A DNA stretch of 64,000 nt from Chamaecyparis obtusa. Its lineage: Eukaryota > Streptophyta > Pinopsida > Cupressales > Cupressaceae. This document shows positions 56,237 to 64,000 of this stretch, in pieces. Below the pieces are notes generated by a model. That model was not told the origin of the DNA. It worked only from the letters and a program-made list of their open reading frames with translations, and ran no database searches. Made by a program: the position numbers and the translations under genes. Within the stretch, counting starts at the first letter, position 1; every line of letters begins with the position of its first letter. The DNA lies in assembly GCA_027943335.1 (NCBI GenBank), contig BSBK01006749.1, positions 536,001 to 600,000 of the forward strand. The letters are read 5' to 3'.

Positions 56237-57613
56237 GTGAATGACGACTTCCCTGACGCTCATCTTTTTCGTATTGTTGTTCTTCCTCCAGGGTATGCAA
56301 GCATTGGAGAATTCTTGTCCAGAGGACAATTTCCGGAGGGAATGCCACCGGGAGAGAGAAGGAAACTGGTACTCAGAAGTAAGACCTTTCAACTCATTAA
56401 CGGGTTATTATACAAAATGGGACCCGATGAGATACTTTGGAGATGCGTGATGGAAGAAGTACAAGGGGTTCTGAGGGAGGCCCATGAAGGTCCCACCGGA
56501 GGGCATATGGGACCCCACACAACAGCACGGAAGGTTTTACTAGCAGGACTATGGTGGCCTACGTTGTATAATGATGCACGAGAGTGGGTGACGAGTTGCG
56601 ACACCTGTCAAAGAGCTGGGAAACCACTCAAGCGGGATTTTATGCCATTAAACCCGTCCAACGCTCAGGAGTTGTTTGAGCGATGGGGACTAGATTTCCT
56701 GGGACCGCTAAAAGAAAGCAAGAGACGCAGGTGTCGATACATTGTGGTGGCAACCAAATACCTCACCAAATGGGTCAAAGCTAGAGCCCTCCCGGACAAC
56801 TCTGCAGTAAGTACGGTGAAATTCATCTATGAACAGATAATCACACGGTATAGCATACCTATTCAGCTCACTAGTGATAGAGGAGGGCACTTTGTTAACC
56901 ATGTAATACGATTGCTCACCACAGAGTTTAAAATTTTTCACTCACTCTCAAGCCCCTACTACCCGAGGGCAAATGGACAGGCCGAAGCCACCAACAAGAT
57001 ACTTGTGTCAGTAATCTACAAGTCATGCGGTGTAGAAGGCAAAGATTGGGAAGAGCGGCTTCCGTCAGTTCTATGGGCTTACCGAACGGTATACAAAGTC
57101 ACCACGGGACACACTCTATTACAGTTGATGTATGGACAAGAGGCTGTCGTTTCGGCAGAATTTATGGTGCCCAGCCTCCGAATAGCACTCGACAACAAAC
57201 TCGGTGACATGGAGAGCCTCTGGGAACGCTTGTATGCCCTTAACAAACTCGATGAATGGCGGATGTTGGCACAGTGGGCAACAAACGTGGCCCAGCAACG
57301 TCGGAAGCATTGGCACGATAAGCACCTTCGACGCACTCGATTCTCTCCAGGGCAACTCGTACTGAAGTATAATGGCCAAAACGAGATTAAACCCGGCAAA
57401 TTTAAGGTCAAATGGTTAGGCCCGTACCAAGTTCGGGAAGTCAATGCTAATGGAGCTATCAAGTTGTCCACTTTAGACGGGCAACCCATAGTCGACGCTG
57501 TCAACGGGTCGAAGTTGAAGTTATACCACGATCGGGGCCACCACGCAACGTTGAGCGAGAACCGGGGAGATAATAAAAAAAAATTAAAAAATTTTAAAAA
57601 TTTAAAAATTTAA
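56237..57613 (+). CDS. Gypsy 2 integrase, open frame
   Basis: 458 codons without a stop. Zinc-binding region: HEGPTGGHMGPHTTARKVLL and CDTCQRAGKPLKRDF. Catalytic triad: Asp 56,693-56,695 in LDFLGP, Asp 56,876-56,878 in LTSDRGGHF, Glu 56,984-56,986 in GQAEATNKI, giving D-x60-D-x35-E. C-terminal: LVLKYNGQNEIKPGKFKVKW and LGPYQVREVNANGAIKLSTL, with no chromodomain. It is the C-terminal part of the gag-pro-pol frame rather than a separate gene, so it has no start codon of its own. All core residues are present. Confidence 0.92.
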   Translation: MNDDFPDAHLFRIVVLPPGYASIGEFLSRGQFPEGMPPGERRKLVLRSKTFQLINGLLYKMGPDEILWRCVMEEVQGVLREAHEGPTGGHMGPHTTARKVLLAGLWWPTLYNDAREWVTSCDTCQRAGKPLKRDFMPLNPSNAQELFERWGLDFLGPLKESKRRRCRYIVVATKYLTKWVKARALPDNSAVSTVKFIYEQIITRYSIPIQLTSDRGGHFVNHVIRLLTTEFKIFHSLSSPYYPRANGQAEATNKILVSVIYKSCGVEGKDWEERLPSVLWAYRTVYKVTTGHTLLQLMYGQEAVVSAEFMVPSLRIALDNKLGDMESLWERLYALNKLDEWRMLAQWATNVAQQRRKHWHDKHLRRTRFSPGQLVLKYNGQNEIKPGKFKVKWLGPYQVREVNANGAIKLSTLDGQPIVDAVNGSKLKLYHDRGHHATLSENRGDNKKKLKNFKNLKI

Positions 57614-58339
57614 AAAATTAAAAAGGAAAGTTAGTCCGGGCGGTGGAACCACCCGACAGTGGAACCACCGAACGGTGGAGCAACCAAACGGTGGTGCCCA
57701 CCGTAAACATAAAACCCTCGTGCAAAAAAAAAAAAAAAAAGGAAATAACAAAGCCAGGTGCAGGCAGAAGACGGAGTAGAAAGAAGGAAGTCGCGCGGTG
57801 AAGACAAACACGAATGGAGAGGAAATGAACAGGAAATAAAACATCACCGTGCGGAAGGAAATATCATTGGAAGGCAAGGGAAGATCGCGAACAGCAGGAA
57901 ACATTACCGTGCGGAAGGCAAATCGCGCAGATGTTCAAACAGGAGGCGGAGGAAAACGAAGCAACATCCTCCGAAGAAGGCACCACCGAACGGAGGAACA
58001 CGAGAGGAAAGAAAAACAATAGTAGCGCCAGCGCTAGGATAGCACAGCCGCACAGAGGGAAGAATACAGTTGAGTGAAGGGAAAAGACACCGTGTGAGGG
58101 AGGTACCACCGTACGGAGAAAGAGGATCACGGCTAGGAGAATGCAGAGCATGGAGAAATAAAACTATAAGACACGCACAAAAGATACATAGCCGCGCGGA
58201 GAAAGGGGAAATTAGTAGGGCAGAGGCTACAAGCAAATAACGAGTTCTTGAATTGAAAAAACGGTTAAAGATGCATTTAGCCGGGAAGAGAAGTAATTGG
58301 AAAAATCAACTATAGGTAGGGAGTTTAGGAAAAACAGCC
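57614..58339 (+). repeat. Gypsy 2 spacer with CACCGTRCGGA-type motifs
   Basis: After an A/T-only run (57,575-57,630) and an A18 tract (about 57,724-57,741), short words recur: GAACCACC/GGTGG (57,645-57,705, able to pair), CACCGTGCGGAAGGAAAT (about 57,845), TACCGTGCGGAAGGCAAAT (about 57,904), CACCGAACGGAGG (about 57,985), CACCGTGTG (about 58,089) and CACCGTACGGAG (about 58,107). The same place in gypsy 1 (46,185-46,565) has a related set. No ORF of note. Confidence 0.65.
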
Positions 58340-60624
58340 ATGAACAAGAAGGCTACCATACTGCCTTCTGGAGTGAAGGTTGCAAGGCACAAACAGGCAA
58401 CTGGGAGTAGCATGAAGAAGCTCAAGCCGGCGTAGCAGGAGGAAAAATAATTCGTCACCTATCAGACGGTAGCATTTGAAGGGCTGAATGGACTTGAATG
58501 TAGGAAATGCTGGAAGGAAACACCAGACGACGACGAAGTGAAAAAATTTCTACGGCAGGCTGGCGTCCATTGGGCTATCCAAATGCCCTTGTTCCCTGTG
58601 CGTAACCTTGAGAACACCTTGAGGGTAATGATTGAGAGTTTCGATAGGCAGACAAGAAAGAGTACGTTTGTATATCGGAACCACCAGCTTCCAGTCTCAT
58701 GTGGTGCCGAGGACATCACACACGTCTTTGGCATTCCAGGACGCAATGGGCGGAAGGTGGACACCACAAAGTAGAAAATGCCAACCCAGAGGAAAGAAAC
58801 CTGGATAAAACGTGTCTGTCGTCCTCTCACTCAAGTCGAGTTGGACACTGTGATAAAAGCCACCAAAGCAAGGGGCCTCAAGAAGGAGTTCATAGCAGAG
58901 GGTGCTTGGCGTTGCATCCTCGACGTCATCAAGAGCAGGTTGACAGGCTCGAGTTGCGCTTCTGATATCACTTTGCCACAGATTGTGTACATGCAGGGAT
59001 TAATGAATGGCGTAGTATATGATTGGGCCTCGATGTTGGCGGACAGAATGTTGGAATTTATGACGTTACAACATTGAACTTTTTACATGCCCCATTATGC
59101 CATCGGACTGTTTCTGGAGGCCGCACTCAGACAGATTCCCACGGACGAGTTGAAGCTCACACCACAAGGAAAGCTCCCACGAGGAGCCCCACCCGTATTT
59201 TATTGGCTCTATTTGGATACTGGAGGTGCAATCAATGGACAGAAAAGACATCGACAAACGGCGGTAGAGTCTGACCTAGACGACATTGATAGTGGCCGGG
59301 AAGCCAGTCCAGAATCTTCCAACACAAACTCGGGAGCGGAGGATAGTGATATGATTGAGGAGACTGTTCGCATGGAGGCAGTGCAATCCACCGCGGCAGC
59401 CCCAACAGTCCAGTTTACCATGCCTGTGTTGTCTACCTCGGCCCACTTGACTTCCACACGGGTGGCAAGTCCTATAGTTCCTGAGGTTGAGTTCCCATCC
59501 GAGGAAGAAGCTACGAATATTTTAGCCGAGGGGGATCCTGAACCTCCGATGGAGGTAGCAATACCAGTGGCAGAGGGAGTTCTGTGAGGCACCAAGGACA
59601 TTGACGAAGGTCAGGTTCGGATGGAGGTGGTAGGATCGGATGCCGTAGTGACAGTGGATGCGGCACTTTTGCAAGATTCCTCACCACCTCATGACCTTGC
59701 GCAGGTTGGAGCCATGCATTCTTGGATCAGCCGACAGTTTCAATTGGTTCCTGCTCCACCACGAGCAATAGTTTTTTCATGGTGGCAACCGATATTCCCT
59801 CTTTCTCTGAGGAGGATGGGGCTATGGCAGCGGGCGAGGTGGCAAGGGAGGCACCTTGTGGGTTTGAGTTGGCTCGCCCAGTAGCCCTTACCGGTCCTGG
59901 GCCGTTGGAGGGAGAAGACGTGGAGACCTATTTAGATGACATGGTCACTCGAGGACGTCAGTTGGTGGCTATAGCAGAGTCTCGGGCTGTGGCGACTGTG
60001 GTTCAGGATTTGAGGCGTCTCCTAGCCTTTGCTCGAGTAGGCTATGGTGCAGCATTTGCTGAGTGTTTTGAGCAAGGGTTATGGCCTGATGGAGAGACTC
60101 CAAAGATGTTGGCTGCCTGGGTTGTTCCTACACCAATCATTGAGAGTGAGGCAGCATCTCTTGTTAGAGAGCTGGAGCAGACATTCAGGGATGGGTACTA
60201 TGCATTGAGGCGATATGAGTATGTCTCGTCGAACCTTGAGTCTGGATTGGTGACTGCACAGAGAGCTCAGGAGGAGTTAGGCACCAAGTTAGAGGCAGTT
60301 GAGAGAGACTTACTCCAGTGTACCCAGGAGTTGGTGGCTCTGGAAGAGAGGCTAGCTAGGGAGACAGTGGCTTGGGTGCAATGGTTGGCAGCAACACAGG
60401 CAAAGAATGAGGCCAAGGAGAAGGAACTTTTGGAGGCTGCCATGATGATTAAGTCCGCCTTGGACTTACAGATGGTAGCCGAAGCACACTTACAAACAAG
60501 GACTACACAGGTGTATCAGCTCCGGGCTCGGTTGGGGTCATCCACTGCATCAGTTCCTCCAGCGAAGCAGCACGCTTCCTCATCAGGGACACTTCCTCTG
60601 CCCCACTCTACTTCTCAGTCCTAG
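58340..60624 (+). pseudogene. Gypsy 2 3' ORF (ORF3), envelope-like position, unknown function
   Basis: About 761 codons. Starts MNKKATILPSGVKVARHKQA; one frame to about 59,740, then a shift to the next frame, to 60,624. Stops: about 58,433 and 58,448, 58,772-58,774 (TAG), 59,075-59,077 (TGA), 59,585-59,587 (TGA). The N-terminal 240 residues look globular: FVYRNHQLPVSCGAEDITHV, then FGIPGRNGRKVD, CRPLTQVELDTVIKATKA, EGAWRCILDVIKSRLTGSSC and YMQGLMNGVVYDWASMLADR. A Ser/Thr/Glu/Pro-rich middle (59,280-59,600) follows. The C-terminal 170 residues are coiled coil (LVRELEQTFRDGYYALRRYE, EELGTKLEAVERDLLQCTQE), ending in a Ser-rich tail. Envelope-like ORFs occupy this place in Athila elements, but no signal peptide or clear membrane segment is visible here. 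Confidence 0.65.
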
Positions 60625-60702
60625 TTTTGTTTTGGTAGTTCATCATTCCTATTTTGTTGTTCTGTCCCGGACATTTTGTTGTCGTCCGAAGACAACTTTT
60701 CT

Positions 60703-60719
60703 TTAGGGGGGGGGGATGA
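60703..60719 (+). promoter_or_regulatory. Gypsy 2 polypurine tract
   Basis: TAGGGGGGGGGGATGA ends directly before the 3' LTR start TGTTAGCC at 60,720. It would prime plus-strand synthesis. Confidence 0.85.
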
Positions 60720-61006
60720 TGTTAGCCGTAAAGTTTGTGTTACCGTCGGGTGTTAGTTGCCGACGGCGGTTAGTTATATTGCCGACGGTTGGGAACAAGT
60801 GTGACAACATTTGGTGGCACCTCTTCGGATTGTATATAAACATTGTACTTGCTCATTCCAAGCATGATGATCATTGTGGCTGTTATGTATGTACTAAGAT
60901 CTGAATGATTAATGAAAGCTTTGGTGTGCTCTAATATATCTTGTTATTTACATTTCCTGTCTAATGTATGTGCATCAGTAAACTAGTCTACCCCAGCGGA
61001 TAAACA
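60720..61006 (+). repeat. Gypsy 2 3' LTR
   Basis: Same 287-bp length and same ends (TGTTAGCC...AAACA) as the 5' LTR, about 19 differences by eye. The TATA-like GATTGTATATAAACA is kept. Confidence 0.95.
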
Positions 61007-61011
61007 AATGT

Positions 61012-62950
61012 GGACAAGGTGCATGAAGAAGGTGTTGCTACTTGGACAAATCTTCTTCAGTGACAACACCAAGCAGAAGAAGAATGCCAGAAAACCACAG
61101 AGCCACCGGTGAAAGATACTAGGAATGTAAAGGGTATACTGGGAGCTGAGACTTCGGTCAAGGGCAAACCTGCAGAAGAACCGGTAATTGTTGACATAAC
61201 CGATGATAAAGCTGATAATCTGACTCCACCAACTCTGCTTGCATCCCTAATAAAAGGTAAGGCTAGAACCTTAACTATAGACAACATAGTAGATGAAGTT
61301 ATGGATTATGGCGAAGTGTCCAATGCAGCCAAATGGTTCATTGTGTTAGTAGAAGAGGATAAACAGAAAATAGAGGTTGCCCTGTTGGAAACTTTCTTAA
61401 ATTTCAACAGAAGTCCTAGAGATTATAAGGCTAAATTTCCTCCAAAACTGAATCAAAGAATTATGGTTAAATGGAGAACCAGTCTGGCAGCCAACAATAG
61501 AATTGCAAAGGAAACATTGACACGGGTAAAACCAGGTCTTAGTGACGAAACAACCAAACTTCTAATGGAGGAAGTGTCAATGAATTTCGACACAAAGAAC
61601 AGGTTCGCCAAGATAATCAATGGATATGAAAAGGATGTATATCAAGAGACTTGAATTCTGGCAGACTTGTGACTTCAGTACTTTGAAGACAACAGGTCCA
61701 CAGGATGAACATGAGAAAGTATTGGAACCACCGGTTCAATGTACTACTCGTGAACAAACCGGTGAGCAACAAGTTCCAACAGAAATGTTCACAACCAATG
61801 AAGAAGTGAATCTGGGAGAACAAATTATGCTAGAAGAACAAGCACTGGGAGAGTCATCAGACAAGATGACAACTGAAAAAAGGGACAAATGAGGAAGAAA
61901 TTGTTGTGGATAAGCAACATGCAGCTGAGGGCAACACACAAAGCCTCCACCGGAAGAGCAAGTACATACTGAAGAGGAACTCCATCCGGAAGAAGCTCAT
62001 CCACAAGAAGTACATCCAGAAGAAGAGGTACATCCGAAGGAAGAAGTTCAACTGAAAGGAGAAGTGCATCAGCAACAAGAGGTACAACAAGATGATATAC
62101 CACAACAATAAGATGTACCTGTCAGAACTGAACAGGAACAGCCTGCGGAAGAACAACCGAAACAAGAGAAGAAATAGAAGGAACCGGTAGATGTTCCCAG
62201 CTCATCTTCATCAAAGAGGAAACTAACTTTTGCAACCGAAATTCAAGCTAAGAAGAGCGAAGTTAGTGAAACTGTCGTTGACATAAGCAAGATGTCAACT
62301 AGACAACTCAAAGAGCTCACTAAGAGGAAATAGGACATGGTCCTCTCTAGTGTAAGGAACATCTTGTACAATTTTGTACCGGATGCAGACATTGATGAAG
62401 ACGAACCTGTTATTGATCAATTGGAAATATTGGCACAGGAAATTGGTGAAGATGCCACTGATCCGGAGACAATAGCCATTGATCACTATGAGAAAAAGCA
62501 AGTAGAAATTCTACACAAACAGGTTGAAGAGTTAAAGACAATTGTACCTACAAATACAAGTGCAGTCCAGCAACAAATACGGGATATCACTGAGCAGACA
62601 TCCAAAACTTCAGAAGAAATAACACATCTACAACAGAATATAGCAGGGAAATGACAAGCCTTGCTCTCATTCTGAGAAAGGCATCTGAAGAAAGAACAAA
62701 ACGAATTCAAGATCTTGTTGGATTCCAATTAATTCTTACCCCTACATTTGATCTCATGCAAATGACTGCAACCGAGGCAAGAAACCTAATCAAGGAACCG
62801 GACTACAAAATAGTAGAAGACATGGAAAACATAATTGTATCACTACAAGCAGCACAAAAAAATTTGCAGCATGTCACCAGTCTGTGGAATCCATTTCTTC
62901 AATTAGTGAAGAAAATGTATAAGGATATCTTCACAAAGTTACAGATATAA
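61012..62950 (+). pseudogene. Element W envelope-like ORF, 3' part
   Basis: Resumes the W frame directly after the gypsy 2 target duplication (DKVHEEGVATWTNLLQ, then stop at 61,061-61,063). A globular segment follows (NAAKWFIVLVEEDKQKIEVA, NFNRSPRDYKAKFPPKLNQR, DTKNRFAKIINGYEKDV) to 61,654. A frame change near 61,640 leads to a Glu-rich part with His-Pro-Glu-Glu style repeats (about 61,960-62,110). The last part has Ser/Lys (SSSSSKRKLTFATEI) and coiled-coil segments (EKKQVEILHKQVEELKTIV, QIRDITEQTSKTSEEITHLQ), and ends at 62,950 after one more frame change near 62,650. With the 5' part the ORF is about 1,220 codons. Function unknown. Confidence 0.6.
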
Positions 62951-63053
62951 AACAAGTCATTCAAGTTGTAACACCCCTTTGTCCTATGGAGGCAAAAAGG
63001 GGAAGAAGATCAGGACTTATAGAAGATCAGAATACCAGTCGGTAAGCAGATAT
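62951..63053 (+). promoter_or_regulatory. Element W 3' untranslated region with purine-rich tract
   Basis: GGAGGCAAAAAGGGGAAGAA (62,989-63,008) is a plausible polypurine tract for W, since such a tract follows the last ORF in Sireviruses. No plus-strand LTR start follows it; instead a minus-strand LTR begins at 63,054. Confidence 0.4.
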
Positions 63054-64000
63054 TGACAATCCCAACCGGTGTTGAGAGGGGAGGGGTGAATCAGCACCTC
63101 TAAAACCCTTTTTTTTTCTCTAAATCTGATGAAGTATACTTATAACTGTAAGGCAAACGGATTCAATCATATAATAACAGCAAGCAAACAATTACACAAT
63201 GACACCAAATTTATCACGTGGAAACCCGATTAGGGTGAAAACCACGATGTGAAGAGACTTCACAAATTCTCTACTCTTCTGGAGTACACCTTATTAGGAG
63301 CCTTCTGGGTTAAAGGATTACAACGCAATATTAGATGCGACCCGATTAAGGGATTTGTTACAATAAGGCTGGTTAGTGCCTGCCTGGTTAGAGGACTTAG
63401 AACACCTTGAAAGATGTCACCCGGTTAAGGGATTTGATACAAGGGGCCTGTTAGAGTCCACCCAAATACTGGGATTTAACTATTGTAATTGCTAGAAAAG
63501 AATAGAAAGATTGACCTTTCACAAATGGCTTTGCATAGCCTGATAAGATCTCTGTTTGTGCTCAGCTAAGAAGTATCATTGGTCACCGGAGGTGTGTTCT
63601 CCTCTACTATTGTGCTTCTCTGCACACTCTACTTTCTCTCTTCTTCTCTTCTCAAATTTCCCTAGCTTCTTTTAAGCTTTCAAGTTCACTCTTTTCTTCG
63701 GCAGAATGGAGGCAACTCATATTCTCAACAGACAGAAGAATATATAGAGTTCTTGCCCTAATTGCACCTCTCATGCATGATGTAACTTTAGATTCCTTTC
63801 GGATACATCACTCAGTGGAGTACCAGTTTACTGAGGAAACATCCGATGCATGCTTTTTCTTTATTTGTTTTATGAAGAAAGCAATAAATGTGTGTCAAGC
63901 ATCTTTCCTTCACAAGAGATAACTCTTTGTTTTAAAGCTATAGATTCCGGCTTTAAAACCTCCAGACGCGCCTCAAACCGATCACCATGTTAACTCACAG
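63054..64000 (-). repeat. Partial LTR of a W-related element, minus strand, running off the window
   Basis: On the minus strand it ends ...CACCGGTTGGGATTGTCA at 63,054, like the ends of the other two LTRs of this group. Further in it shows CTGATTCACCCCTCCCCTCT, the module CATCGTGGTTTTCACC...GGGTTTCCACGTGAT (63,214-63,250), and repeated AAATCCCTTAA words. Sequence identity to the W and solo LTRs is limited, so it is another subfamily. It lacks a primer site at 63,054, so it is a 3' LTR or solo LTR inserted in W. The start lies beyond the window. Confidence 0.7.

Larger units (their letters stand above)
51148..61006 (+). mobile_element. Ty3-gypsy retrotransposon 2 (Tat/Athila-like), complete, 9,859 bp
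   Basis: Both LTRs (51,148-51,434 and 60,720-61,006, 287 bp each) and a target duplication: GATGT before and AATGT after, with ATGT identical. The W reading frame is interrupted exactly at this word and resumes in frame after it. Inside: primer site, leader ORF (51,490-51,852), gag-pro-pol in one frame (52,010-57,613), a motif-rich spacer, a long 3' ORF (58,340-60,624), and a polypurine tract. By eye the LTRs differ at about 19 of 287 positions without indels. Same family as gypsy 1. Confidence 0.95.
46566..63053 (+). mobile_element. Element W: Sirevirus-like copia derivative, rearranged, no pol seen
   Basis: Left to right: first two thirds of an LTR in plus orientation (46,566-47,231), an apparently inverted block (47,232-49,403) with gag and the last third of the LTR, then a long plus-strand envelope-like ORF (49,406-51,147 and 61,012-62,950) split by gypsy 2, and a purine-rich stretch near 62,989. 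Turning the block back would give a normal order: LTR, primer site, gag, 3' ORF. No protease, integrase or RT was found, so W would be non-autonomous. Sirevirus affinity is inferred from the coiled-coil multi-knuckle gag, the tRNA-Met primer site and the long 3' ORF. Confidence 0.6.

Noticed and set aside
1..64000. CRISPR arrays, bacterial operons, riboswitches, rho-independent terminators
   Set aside because: No regularly spaced identical repeats, no ribosome binding sites ahead of ORFs, and all genes belong to plant-type transposable elements with eukaryotic introns and LTRs.
1..64000. tRNA and rRNA genes
   Set aside because: Short tRNA-like matches are primer binding sites of retroelements (30,258, 32,523, 38,958, 49,036, 51,437); no full cloverleaf or rRNA segment was found by reading.

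Overview
This window looks like intergenic DNA from a large, repeat-rich plant nuclear genome. I find no bacterial operon, no CRISPR array, no rRNA or tRNA gene and no intact host gene. Nearly everything recognisable is a transposable element: plant L1-type LINEs, Ty1-copia, Ty3-gypsy and hAT. The elements are old, nested, and full of stop codons and frameshifts. A gymnosperm such as a conifer is my best guess, because of the deep nesting, the diverged LTRs and the long AT-rich stretches without genes. That is inference; no single-copy marker in the window proves it.

Layout. 1-5.3 kb: a decayed plus-strand LINE with ORF1 (zinc knuckle) and ORF2 (endonuclease, reverse transcriptase, C-terminal Cys/His domain). 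5.3-19.3 kb: mostly AT-rich sequence with no gene, a polypurine tract with an LTR start at 10,518, a LINE ORF1 remnant (11.6-12.45 kb), an LTR-like block (12.45-13.5 kb), an exon-like island (15.9-16.0 kb) and two diverged direct repeats (17.35 and 18.39 kb). 19,310-31,929: a minus-strand copia element. Its integrase gene is broken by an unidentified insertion (about 23,172-28,347), and that insertion carries a structurally complete 3,530-bp hAT element (24,251-27,780, 8-bp target duplication GTCTCAAG). 32,316-37,957: a plus-strand copia element with 207-208-bp LTRs and a Cys/His-finger fragment in its leader.

38,694-63,053 is a nested stack. Gypsy element 1 (38,694-about 46,565; 5' LTR, tRNA-Asp-type primer site, leader ORF, gag-pro-pol) holds a 1,062-bp solo LTR at 42,312. 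Its 3' end is cut by a Sirevirus-like element, called W here (46,566-63,053). W has a 5' LTR that appears split by an inversion, a gag with five zinc knuckles, no visible pol, and a long envelope-like ORF. Gypsy element 2 (51,148-61,006; complete, with target duplication and both LTRs) is inserted inside that ORF. It belongs to the same family as gypsy 1 and carries a leader ORF, a single-frame gag-pro-pol and a long 3' ORF. The window ends inside another minus-strand LTR of the W type (63,054-64,000).

How the parts relate. All recognisable genes serve transposition: Gag coats, protease, RT/RNase H and integrase of the retroelements, and the hAT transposase. The parts that family knowledge explains least are the non-pol ORFs: the leader ORF shared by both gypsy copies, and the long 3' ORFs of gypsy 2 and of W. 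These two 3' ORFs seem to share a short motif and an overall plan although they sit in different superfamilies.
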